A stretch of DNA of 64,000 nt from Amycolatopsis coloradensis (GTDB lineage Bacteria; Actinomycetota; Actinomycetes; Mycobacteriales; Pseudonocardiaceae), in the NCBI RefSeq assembly GCF_001953865.1, contig NZ_MQUQ01000015.1:542026-606025 (forward strand), given 5' to 3'. Position 1 is the first letter of the stretch; each line of letters opens with the position of its first letter. This document shows, one piece after another, positions 23,210 through 30,426 of the stretch. The notes below the pieces were generated by a model. That model was not told where the DNA came from. It searched no databases and was given only the letters and a program-made list of their open reading frames with translations. The translations under genes and the position numbers were made by a program.

Positions 23210-24181
23210 GTGTTTCCTGAGCATCGTCCCCGCAGGCTCCGTACCACTCCTGCCATGCGCAGGCTGGTCGGCGAGACGGAGCTGCGCCCGCGCCAGCTGA
23301 TCCTCCCGATGTTCGTGGCCGAGGGCATCGACACGCCCCGCCCGATCTCCAGCATGCCCGGCGTCGTCCAGCACACCCGCGACACGCTGCGCAAAGCCGC
23401 TGCCGAAGCGGTCAACGCCGGTGTCGGCGGCCTGATGCTGTTCGGCATCCCGAAGACCCGTGACGCCGAGGGCTCCGGCGCCATCGACCCGAACGGCATC
23501 CTCAACGTCGCCCTGCGCGACCTGAGGGCCGAACTCGGCGACTCGACGGTGCTGATGGCCGACACCTGCCTCGACGAGTTCACCGACCACGGCCACTGCG
23601 GCGTCCTCGACGCCGAAGGCGGTGTCGACAACGACGCGACCCTGCGCCTGTACGCGGAAATGGGGCTGGCGCAGGCGGAAGCGGGCGCGCATCTGCTCGG
23701 GCCCAGCGGGATGATGGACGGCCAGGTCGGCGTCATCCGCGGCGCGCTCGACCGCGCGGGCCGCACCGACACCGGGATCCTCGCCTACTCGGCGAAGTTC
23801 GCCAGCGCCTTCTATGGCCCCTTCCGTGAGGCCGTCGACTCGCAGCTGAAGGGCGACAGGAAGACGTATCAGCAGGATCCGGGCAACGTGCGCGAAGCGT
23901 TGCGCGAGATCGAGCTGGACATCGCCGAGGGTGCGGACATGGTCATGGTCAAGCCCGCGCTGTCCTATTTGGACGTCATCAGGGCCGCGGCCGAAGCGTC
24001 GCCGGTTCCCGTGGCGGCGTACAACATCTCGGGTGAGTACGCGATGGTCGAGGCCGCCGCGGCGAACGGCTGGCTCGATCGTGAGCGCACGATCCTCGAG
24101 GTGCTGACGTCGATCCGCCGCGCGGGCGCGGACATGATCCTCACCTACTGGGCAGCCGAAGCCGCGGCTTGGCTGGACTAG
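23210..24181 (+). CDS. hemB: Delta-aminolevulinic acid dehydratase (porphobilinogen synthase)
   Basis: Condenses two aminolevulinates into porphobilinogen. 323 residues, family-typical. Schiff-base lysines are in AYSAKFASAFYGPFRE and MVMVKPALSYLDVI; the metal loop reads MADTCLDEFTDHGHCGVLD, where one Cys of the zinc-type motif is Asp, the mixed form usual in actinobacteria. GTG 23210 is chosen because homologues begin FPxxRPRRLRTxPxMRR, exactly as here; the longer frame upstream has unrelated codons. It has its own predicted promoter, separate from rex-hemACD; the divergent Nramp-related gene lies upstream. Confidence 0.95.
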   Translation: MFPEHRPRRLRTTPAMRRLVGETELRPRQLILPMFVAEGIDTPRPISSMPGVVQHTRDTLRKAAAEAVNAGVGGLMLFGIPKTRDAEGSGAIDPNGILNVALRDLRAELGDSTVLMADTCLDEFTDHGHCGVLDAEGGVDNDATLRLYAEMGLAQAEAGAHLLGPSGMMDGQVGVIRGALDRAGRTDTGILAYSAKFASAFYGPFREAVDSQLKGDRKTYQQDPGNVREALREIELDIAEGADMVMVKPALSYLDVIRAAAEASPVPVAAYNISGEYAMVEAAAANGWLDRERTILEVLTSIRRAGADMILTYWAAEAAAWLD

Positions 24182-24191
24182 GCTGCCTCGC

Positions 24192-24737
24192 GTGAGCGAC
24201 AGCGAAGCCGACGAAACGGACGACGAGCGCCGCAAGCGGGGGAGGGCGCCCGACCCGATCCTCCCCGGCCAGGAGGCGCCGAAGCGCGTCGTGCCGAAGC
24301 CCGTCGCCATCTCGTTCTGGCTGTGGATCGCGACCGGTGTGCTGCTGCTGGCCGGGCCGGTCTACCTGCTGATCGGCAGGCAGACGGTGATCGACGAGTT
24401 CTCCCGGCAGAACGCCGAACAGGCCAACCCGGCGCTGAAGGTCGATCCGGCGCGGATCGTCGACGGAGTCGACGGGCTGATCCTGAACCTGTTCGTCGGG
24501 GCGATCACCTTCGCGCTGCTCTTCGCCCTGTTCGCCTATAAGGCCCGGGAGGGAACGCGTTCGGCCCGGACGGTGCTGACCGTTCTCGCGGTCGTACTGG
24601 CGATCATCGGGCTCTTCTACCTCGCCGGTGCGGTTTTCGTGGTCCTCGGCACCTTGCTGGCGGTGGTCGCGCTGATCCTGATGTACCTGCCCAGCGTCGC
24701 CGACTACTTCCCGAAGGCCGGGCGCGAGCTGCCGTGA
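24192..24737 (+). CDS. Small membrane protein, Rv0513-like
   Basis: 181-residue protein of unknown function. A charged ~35-residue N-terminus (SEADETDDERRKRGRAPDPI) is followed by four hydrophobic helices (e.g. PVAISFWLWIATGVLLLAGP; LILNLFVGAITFALLFALFA; TVLTVLAVVLAIIGLFYLAG; TLLAVVALILMYLPS). It matches mycobacterial Rv0513 in length and position after hemB. Ten bases after hemB and overlapping the next gene by four, it is probably part of a hemB transcript. Confidence 0.78.
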   Translation: MSDSEADETDDERRKRGRAPDPILPGQEAPKRVVPKPVAISFWLWIATGVLLLAGPVYLLIGRQTVIDEFSRQNAEQANPALKVDPARIVDGVDGLILNLFVGAITFALLFALFAYKAREGTRSARTVLTVLAVVLAIIGLFYLAGAVFVVLGTLLAVVALILMYLPSVADYFPKAGRELP

Positions 24738-25189
24738 CGCCCGAGCCGGCTCTCTACGGTGAACCCGGCGTCGGCTGGACGGCGTTGCTGTGGGCACCGC
24801 TGTTCGCCCTCGCCGGGCTGCTCGCCGAGCTGGCGACCGGTGGGCCGGTCCACTGGCTGGCCTGGATCCTGGTCGCGGCGGGGCTGGTGCTGATCACCGT
24901 GCCGTGGGTGTACGCCCGCCGCCGGTACCTCTCGCTCGAAGTCACCGCCGAGGGCTACCGGCAGGGCAGGGAAACCCTGGAGGCGGCCCGGATCGTCGAG
25001 GTACTCGGAGACGATGAAGCGCCGGTCGGTTCGCGGGTCCTCGGGGGTGGCTGGACGATCCCCAAGAAGCACGGAGAGGTCGGGTTGAAGCTCGACGACG
25101 GCGTCTTCGTCCGCGCGTGGGCCAAGGATCCGGACGCCCTCCGCGAGGCTCTCGAGGATTTGGTGCGTGCTCGCACCACAGAGTCATGA
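24734..25189 (+). CDS. Two-helix membrane protein (DUF3093-like architecture)
   Basis: 151 residues: two transmembrane helices near the N-terminus (ALLWAPLFALAGLLAEL and LAWILVAAGLVLITVPWVYA), then a soluble beta-rich domain (LSLEVTAEGYRQGRETLEAA to the end) like the PH-type domain that follows two helices in DUF3093 proteins. Function unknown. GTG 24734 overlaps the upstream stop by four bases. Confidence 0.7.
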   Translation: MTPEPALYGEPGVGWTALLWAPLFALAGLLAELATGGPVHWLAWILVAAGLVLITVPWVYARRRYLSLEVTAEGYRQGRETLEAARIVEVLGDDEAPVGSRVLGGGWTIPKKHGEVGLKLDDGVFVRAWAKDPDALREALEDLVRARTTES

Positions 25190-25202
25190 GAAGCTGCTCA
25201 CT

Positions 25203-25538
25203 GTGATCGACCTTCCCCAGCCGACCGGGGCCGACCTGTGGCCACCGGAGGACGCCCGGCCCTCGGCCCGGCTGCACAAACCCCTGCGCGCCCTGGTGGG
25301 AGCCGTCGAACTGATCCTGGCCGCGCTCGCGGTGTGGGGGGCTTTCGCGTGCTGGAAGGCCGGTGTCGTCCCGGTCCTGATCACCTACGGCGAAACGACC
25401 CTCGAATCACAGCGTTACTTCGGCGGCCCGCTCGCCGGTGCCATCGGACTGGGCGTACTGGCCGCGATCCTGGTGGTGGACGCGATCCGCCAGTTCCTGC
25501 TCGCTGTCCGGGCCAAGGGGCGCAAGCCCAGGGACTAA
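25203..25538 (+). CDS. Small two-helix membrane protein
   Basis: 111 residues, unrecognised. Helices VGAVELILAALAVWGAFACW and GPLAGAIGLGVLAAILVVDA, with a basic C-terminus (RAKGRKPRD). GTG 25203 is preferred to a start 36 bases upstream that would overlap the previous gene; spacing then is 13 bases. Its stop overlaps the end of the convergent tspO by four bases. Confidence 0.6.
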   Translation: MIDLPQPTGADLWPPEDARPSARLHKPLRALVGAVELILAALAVWGAFACWKAGVVPVLITYGETTLESQRYFGGPLAGAIGLGVLAAILVVDAIRQFLLAVRAKGRKPRD

Positions 25539-26023
25539 TTGAGCCAGACGACGGCGGCGTTGACCGCTGTCGAGAACAGCAGCCACAGCAGATACGGCAC
25601 GAGCAGCCACGCCGCGAGCTTCGACCGGCGGGCGAATTCCATCATCGTGATGGGCACGACGAAATCCAGGACGACGACGTCGGCCAGTGCCAGGACGTGC
25701 GCGCCACCGGCGAAGAACAGCGGCGTCCACAGCAGCGTCAACAGAAGGCAGACACCGTAGAAGGCGAAGCCGCGCGTTTCGCCGTCGGTGCGCCAGTAAC
25801 ACCAGCCCGCGACGGCGACCACGAGGAGCAGGACCGACCACACCGGACCGTAGAGCCAGCCCGGTGGCGCCCACGACGGGCGGGCCAGCGCGTTGTGCGC
25901 CTCGGTGCGGGTGGCCACGGCCAGCGCGGCGACGCCGCCCACGATCGCCGCCATGGCGACGAACCCGGCCAGCGCCTGCCAGCGCAGGCGGCGGTGATGG
26001 GTCGGCGGCCGCACCGTGGACAC
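25535..26023 (-). CDS. tspO: TspO/MBR family tryptophan-rich sensory protein
   Basis: 162-residue, five-helix outer- or cytoplasmic-membrane family that binds porphyrins and cholesterol-like ligands. Family motifs: PSWAPPGWLYGPVWSVLLLV in the first half and PYLLWLLFSTAVNAAVVWLN at the C-terminus; the Trp-rich face is present. In bacteria TspO can bind or degrade protoporphyrin IX, which fits its place between hemB and hemL, though it is transcribed against them. The gene converges with and overlaps the small membrane gene by four bases. Confidence 0.9.
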   Translation of the reverse strand: MSTVRPPTHHRRLRWQALAGFVAMAAIVGGVAALAVATRTEAHNALARPSWAPPGWLYGPVWSVLLLVVAVAGWCYWRTDGETRGFAFYGVCLLLTLLWTPLFFAGGAHVLALADVVVLDFVVPITMMEFARRSKLAAWLLVPYLLWLLFSTAVNAAVVWLN

Positions 26024-26144
26024 GTGGATTCCTCCGCGAGGGTTTCGACAGGAGTGGTTCCACCCTAGTGGGGCCGGTCACGCCGCGCCCGGCACCGCGA
26101 GGACTCGACGGCGGGTGTCATCCGGGATTTGCGAGACTGGGGAC

Positions 26145-27449
26145 GTGACTACCGGAGTCGATCAGTCCAAGGCATGGTTCGAACGAGCGAAGGCCGTGGT
26201 CCCGGGCGGGGTGAACTCGCCGGTGCGGGCCTTCAACTCCGTCGGCGGAACCCCGCGGTTCATGGTGCGCGGCGAGGGCCCGTATCTCTGGGACGCCGAC
26301 GACAACCGCTACGTCGATCTGGTCTCGTCGTGGGGGCCGATGATCCTCGGGCACGCGCATCCGGCCGTCGTCTCCGCCGCGCGCGAAGCCGCCGTCAACG
26401 GGCTGTCGTTCGGCACGCCGACCCTCGGTGAGGTCGAACTGGCCGAGGAGATCATCGGCCGCGTCGAGCCGGTGGAGCAGGTCCGCCTGGTCAACTCCGG
26501 CACCGAGGCGACGATGAGCGCGATCCGGCTGGCCAGGGGGTTCACCGGCCGGGCGAAGATCATCAAGTTCGCGGGCTGCTACCACGGCCACGTCGACGCG
26601 TTGCTCGCCGAAGCGGGCTCCGGCGTCGCGACGCTCGGCCTCCCGACGTCACCCGGTGTCACCGGCGCGCAGGCGGCCGACACGATCGTCCTGCCCTACA
26701 ACGACCTCGAGGCCGTCCGGAAGTCCTTTGTGGACAACCCCGAGTCGATCGCCGCGATCATCACCGAAGCCGCCGCGGGCAACATGGGCGCCGTCGCCCC
26801 GGTCGACGGTTTCAACGCCGGGCTCAAGGAGATCGCGCACGAGCACGGCGCGCTGCTGATCATGGACGAGGTGATGACCGGGTTCCGCGTCTCGAAGGCG
26901 GGCTGGTTCGGCCTCGAAGGCGTCGCCGGTGACCTGTACACCTTCGGCAAGGTCATGTCCGGCGGGCTGCCCGCCGCGGCCTTCGGCGGCCGCGCCGACG
27001 TGATGGCGAAGCTGGCCCCGGGCGGGCCGGTGTACCAGGCGGGAACGCTGTCGGGGAACCCCGTCGCCGTCGCCGCCGGGCTCGCGACGCTGCGCGCGGC
27101 CGACGACGCCGTGTACGCGGCCCTCGACGCCAACGCGAAGCGGCTCGGCGACCTCTTCGGCCGATCGCTGACCGAGGCCGGGGTCAAGCACACCGTGCAG
27201 TACGCGGGCAACCTGGTCAGCGTGTTCTTCAGCGACGGCCCGGTGACGAACTACCCGGGCGCGCAGGCCTCCGAGACCTGGCGGTTCCCGGCGTTCTTCC
27301 ACGCGCTGCTCGACAACGGCGTCTACGCGCCGCCGAGCGCGTACGAGGCTTGGTTCGTCAACGCGGCCATGGGCGACGCCGAGTTCGAGATCATCTCCTC
27401 CGCGCTGCGGGTGGCCGCACGTGCCGCCGCCGAGGCGGTCCAGGCGTGA
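26145..27449 (+). CDS. hemL: Glutamate-1-semialdehyde 2,1-aminomutase
   Basis: PLP enzyme converting HemA's product to 5-aminolevulinate. 434 residues. Marks: VPGGVNSPVRAFNSVGGTPR, LVNSGTEATMSAIRLARG, YHGHVD, the aminotransferase Asp in LLIMDEVMTGFRV, the PLP Lys in YTFGKVMSGGLPAA, and YQAGTLSGNPVA. GTG 26145 gives the family-standard N-terminus (SKAWFERAKAVVPGG); the open frame further upstream overlaps the tspO promoter. It overlaps the next gene by four bases and heads the cytochrome c biogenesis run as in mycobacteria (Rv0524 onwards). Confidence 0.96.
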   Translation: MTTGVDQSKAWFERAKAVVPGGVNSPVRAFNSVGGTPRFMVRGEGPYLWDADDNRYVDLVSSWGPMILGHAHPAVVSAAREAAVNGLSFGTPTLGEVELAEEIIGRVEPVEQVRLVNSGTEATMSAIRLARGFTGRAKIIKFAGCYHGHVDALLAEAGSGVATLGLPTSPGVTGAQAADTIVLPYNDLEAVRKSFVDNPESIAAIITEAAAGNMGAVAPVDGFNAGLKEIAHEHGALLIMDEVMTGFRVSKAGWFGLEGVAGDLYTFGKVMSGGLPAAAFGGRADVMAKLAPGGPVYQAGTLSGNPVAVAAGLATLRAADDAVYAALDANAKRLGDLFGRSLTEAGVKHTVQYAGNLVSVFFSDGPVTNYPGAQASETWRFPAFFHALLDNGVYAPPSAYEAWFVNAAMGDAEFEIISSALRVAARAAAEAVQA

Positions 27450-28078
27450 GCGAGACGACGATCGTGCACCTGCTCCGCCACGGTGAGGTGCACAACCCGG
27501 ACCAGATCCTGTACGGCCGCCTGCCCGGCTTCAAACTGTCGGATCGTGGCCAGCGCCAGGCCCTCACGGTCGCCGAAGCCGTCGCGACGCACGACATCAC
27601 GCATGTCGTCGCTTCGCCGCTTCAGCGTGCGCAGGAGACCGCGGCGCCGATCGCCGCCGCGCACCGGCTCGACGTCGACACCGACGATCGGCTCATCGAG
27701 GCGGACAACCAGTTCGAAGGCGAGCGGGTCGCCGTCGGTGATGGCGCCCTTCGCGAGCCGAAGCACTGGCCGAAGCTGGTCAACCCGTTCCGGCCGTCGT
27801 GGGGTGAGCCGTACGTCGAGATCGCGCACCGCATGCTCGGCGCGATCTACCGGGCACGGCAGGCGGCCGCGGGGCACGAGGCGCTGTGTGTCTCGCACCA
27901 GCTGCCGATCTGGACCGTGCGGCGGTTCCTGGAGGCGAAGCGGCTCTGGCACGACCCGCGTGTCCGGCAGTGCTCGCTCGCTTCGCTGACCAGCCTGGTC
28001 TTCGAGGGCGAGGAACTCGTGCGGATCGTCTACAGCGAGCCCGCCGGTACGACCGACCCGAAGGTGACCGGGGCATGA
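27446..28078 (+). CDS. Histidine phosphatase family protein (phosphoglycerate mutase-like)
   Basis: 210 residues. Phospho-His motif LLRHGEVHNP at ~residues 8-17, ASPLQRAQETAAPIA with the second Arg, a Glu in IEADNQFEGE, and the second catalytic His in CVSHQLPIWTVRRFL. It is equivalent to Rv0525 between hemL and the thioredoxin-like gene. The family contains phosphatases and mutases; the substrate is not identifiable. Coupled by GTGA to hemL and ATGA to the next gene. Confidence 0.88.
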   Translation: MSETTIVHLLRHGEVHNPDQILYGRLPGFKLSDRGQRQALTVAEAVATHDITHVVASPLQRAQETAAPIAAAHRLDVDTDDRLIEADNQFEGERVAVGDGALREPKHWPKLVNPFRPSWGEPYVEIAHRMLGAIYRARQAAAGHEALCVSHQLPIWTVRRFLEAKRLWHDPRVRQCSLASLTSLVFEGEELVRIVYSEPAGTTDPKVTGA

Positions 28079-28656
28079 AGCGCGCGCTGGCGTCCTTGGC
28101 GGCGCTGCTGTTCGTCGTCACGGGCTGCACGACGGGCAAGGACGCCGTCGTCACCGGCGGCAGCTTCAACTTCGTGTCGCCGGGTGGGAAGGTCGACATC
28201 ACCTACGACGTCGCGGACCGCCAGCAGTCGCCGACGCTGTCCGGCGACGACCTGATGAACGAGGGCAAGCAGCTCTCGACCGCCGGCTTCCCCGGCAAGG
28301 TCGTCGTGCTGAACCTGTGGGGCCAGTGGTGCCCGCCGTGCCGCGTCGAGGCGCCGGAGATGCAGAAGCTCTACGACCAGACCAAGGCGTCCGGCGTCGA
28401 GGTGGTCGGCATCGACCTGCGCGACAACGACCGGAAGCCGCCGCAGGACTTCATGCGGGACCGGAAGCTGACGTACCCGTCGATCTACGATCCGTCCGGG
28501 CGGACGCTGCTGCAGCTTTCGGGCTATCCGCGCAACATCATCCCGTCGACGATCGTGCTGGACAAACAGCACCGCGTCGCGGCGGTGTTCCTGCGGAGCC
28601 TGCTGGCCTCGGACCTGCTGCCCGTCGTCGAACGCCTGGTCGCCGAACCCGCCTGA
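28075..28656 (+). CDS. TlpA/ResA-like thiol-disulfide lipoprotein
   Basis: 193-residue exported thioredoxin-fold protein (equivalent of Rv0526). Lipoprotein signal peptide MKRALASLAALLFVVTGCTT with the lipobox Cys at residue 18; redox motif WGQWCPPCRVEAPEM; cis-Pro region NIIPSTIVLD. Members reduce the apocytochrome haem-binding Cys pair, working with CcdA, ResB and CcsB encoded just downstream. The start overlaps the phosphatase stop (ATGA). Confidence 0.92.
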   Translation: MKRALASLAALLFVVTGCTTGKDAVVTGGSFNFVSPGGKVDITYDVADRQQSPTLSGDDLMNEGKQLSTAGFPGKVVVLNLWGQWCPPCRVEAPEMQKLYDQTKASGVEVVGIDLRDNDRKPPQDFMRDRKLTYPSIYDPSGRTLLQLSGYPRNIIPSTIVLDKQHRVAAVFLRSLLASDLLPVVERLVAEPA

Positions 28657-28662
28657 CCCCCA

Positions 28663-28726
28663 CGCGATTCGTCCTCTGGTCGCGGTCGTTCGCCAGCGAA
28701 CTACCGCAACCAGAGGACGAATCGCG
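28663..28726. repeat. Family A palindrome, 31-base arms
   Basis: Arms 28663-28693 and 28696-28726 pair with two mismatches around the loop CA: the longest family A copy. It lies six bases after the resA-like stop and before the rhomboid gene, and is likely a terminator or mRNA end for the upstream cluster. Confidence 0.85.
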
Positions 28727-28784
28727 GCGACTGGTTATCCTCCTCATCCGGCCGCGTGAAGCGGCTCTGACTGGGGAGAAGGAA

Positions 28785-29456
28785 ATGACGACTGCTTCGG
28801 GCGTGCCCAGATCCGGTCAACGTGACGCCGAGGCCATGATCGCGGAGGCCAAGAAGGCCCTCTGGGTCATGGTCGGCGTGCTCGTGGTCATCTGGCTGAT
28901 CCAGGTCTACAACGCTGTCGACGGCTACCGCCTCATGTACGAATACGGGACGCGGGCGCGCGAGGTCAGCTCACTGCCGACGGTGCTCACCGCGCCGCTC
29001 TTGCACGCCAGCTGGGGGCACATCGAGTTCAACTCGGGGCCGCTGTTCATCTTCGGGTTCCTCGCGGCGTATCGCGGAGTGAAGAAGTTCCTCAGCGTCA
29101 CGGTGCTGATCGCGGTGTCGAGTGGACTCGGCGCCTGGACTCTTCACGACTCCGGCACCGTCGGGGTCGGCGCGAGTGGCCTGGTCATGGGGTACTTCGG
29201 GTACGTCCTGGTGCGCGGGATCTTCGATCGCCACAAGATCGACATCGTCATCGGGCTGGTGATGGCGCTGTGCTTCGCCTATCAGTTCGCCGGCTTGTTC
29301 CCTCAGGACGCGGGGATCAGCTGGCAGGCGCACCTCTTCGGCTTCCTCGGCGGCCTCGCCGGCGGCTGGGTGTTCCGGGACCGCCGTCCCAAGCCGGTGG
29401 ACGCCGCCCCCGCCTTCCCGACCATCCCGCTCACGCCGCCCGACACCCTCAAGTAG
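28785..29456 (+). CDS. Rhomboid-family intramembrane serine protease
   Basis: 223 residues, about six transmembrane helices. Rhomboid hallmarks: HASWGHIEFN in loop/TM2, catalytic Ser in GVGASGLVMGYFG (GxSG form GASG), and catalytic His in SWQAHLFGFLGGLAGG. It cleaves transmembrane substrates; target unknown. GGGAGAAGG lies upstream of ATG 28785. The gene interrupts the otherwise mycobacteria-like order resA-ccdA, is flanked on both sides by family A palindromes, and its TAG stop shares its last base with the right-hand one. Confidence 0.88.
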   Translation: MTTASGVPRSGQRDAEAMIAEAKKALWVMVGVLVVIWLIQVYNAVDGYRLMYEYGTRAREVSSLPTVLTAPLLHASWGHIEFNSGPLFIFGFLAAYRGVKKFLSVTVLIAVSSGLGAWTLHDSGTVGVGASGLVMGYFGYVLVRGIFDRHKIDIVIGLVMALCFAYQFAGLFPQDAGISWQAHLFGFLGGLAGGWVFRDRRPKPVDAAPAFPTIPLTPPDTLK

Positions 29457-29503
29457 TCCTCTGGTTGCGGTAGTTCGCCAGTGAATTACCGCAACTAGAG
29501 GAC
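29456..29503. repeat. Family A palindrome at the rhomboid stop codon
   Basis: Arms 29456-29476 (GTCCTCTGGTTGCGGTAGTT plus C) and 29483-29503, 21 bases with two mismatches and a six-base loop. The first base is the last base of the rhomboid stop codon. Downstream, ACGGGACC (29524-29531) and GGTCCCGT (29556-29563) form a further weak hairpin. Confidence 0.8.
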
Positions 29504-29579
29504 GAAACGCGGGGGAAGGGAAGACGGGACCAACGTCCTGATCGGGTGCGACGTAGGTCCCGTTGGGCAAGCCCCGGCG

Positions 29580-29607
29580 TTTTCACCTGGATCACACTGC
29601 CTACGCT
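29580..29607 (+). promoter_or_regulatory. Candidate ccdA promoter
   Basis: TTTTCA (29580-29585) and TACGCT (29602-29607) with a 16-base spacer. The -10 box is seven bases before a GTG at 29615 that opens a short ORF overlapping the ccdA start. It suggests ccdA-resB-ccsB has its own promoter in this strain. Confidence 0.4.
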
Positions 29608-29614
29608 CCTTTGC

Positions 29615-29665
29615 GTGAACCCTGTAACTCCTCGAGAGGCGTGGCCACGTTGGCGACGGGTGTAA
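29615..29665 (+). CDS. Possible 16-residue leaderless uORF overlapping the ccdA start
   Basis: Reads VNPVTPREAWPRWRRV and ends 24 bases inside ccdA. It would begin almost at the predicted transcript start. Rich in Trp and Arg; it could affect ccdA initiation. Not supported by anything beyond position. Confidence 0.2.
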   Translation: MNPVTPREAWPRWRRV

Positions 29666-30426
29666 CCGAGCTGGCGCTTTCCGGGCCGCTGCTGCTCGCC
29701 GCGGGTGTCGCGCTGCTGGCCGGATCGATCTCCTTCGCGTCGCCGTGCGTCGTCCCGCTGGTGCCGGGGTATCTCGCGTACCTCGCGGCGCTGGTCGGCG
29801 CGGACGCCCCCGCGGTCAGCCCCGGCGAGGAGCGCAAGAAGGGCCGCTACGCCGTCGTCGGCGCGGCGGCGCTGTTCGTGCTCGGGTTCACCGTCGTCTT
29901 CGTGGTGACGCTGGGGACGCTGGTGTGGATCGCCGACGCCGTCCAGCTCAACATGGACCTCCTCCAGCGCCTCGGCGGCGTGCTGACGATCGCGATGGCG
30001 CTCGTCTTCCTCGGCTGGATCCCGGGACTGCAGCGCGAGTTCCGGTCGCACCACGTGCCGCGCGGTGGACTGTGGGGCGCGCCGGTGCTGGGCGCGGTGT
30101 TCGGGCTCGGCTGGACGCCGTGCATCGGGCCGACGCTGTCCGCGGTCATCTCCATGGCCAGCGCCACCGGCGGGGCGGCGGTGCGCGGGTACGTGCTGAT
30201 CCTGGTCTACTGCCTCGGACTCGGCGTCCCGTTCCTCCTCATCGCGTTCGGCGCCCGCTGGGCCGTCCGCGCGACGGACTGGCTGCGCCGCCACGGCCGT
30301 CAGGTGCAGGTCTTCGGCGGCGTCCTGTTGCTGGTCGTCGGCGTGCTGCTGGTGACCGGGCTGTGGGGCGACATGACCGGCTGGATCCGGAACACCCTCG
30401 TGACCGAACTCAGGCTGCCCTTGTGA
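29641..30426 (+). CDS. ccdA: Cytochrome c biogenesis protein CcdA
   Basis: 261-residue, six-helix membrane protein of the DsbD/CcdA family that carries electrons from cytoplasmic thioredoxin to the extracytoplasmic ResA-like protein. The two redox Cys are in SFASPCVVPLVPGYLAYLA and GLGWTPCIGPTLSAV, each within a helix as required. GTG 29641 aligns best with homologous N-termini (TGxTExAxxGPLLxAxG), but GAGAGG is only two bases away; TTG 29650 is the alternative. The stop overlaps the resB GTG by four bases. Confidence 0.93.
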   Translation: MATLATGVTELALSGPLLLAAGVALLAGSISFASPCVVPLVPGYLAYLAALVGADAPAVSPGEERKKGRYAVVGAAALFVLGFTVVFVVTLGTLVWIADAVQLNMDLLQRLGGVLTIAMALVFLGWIPGLQREFRSHHVPRGGLWGAPVLGAVFGLGWTPCIGPTLSAVISMASATGGAAVRGYVLILVYCLGLGVPFLLIAFGARWAVRATDWLRRHGRQVQVFGGVLLLVVGVLLVTGLWGDMTGWIRNTLVTELRLPL

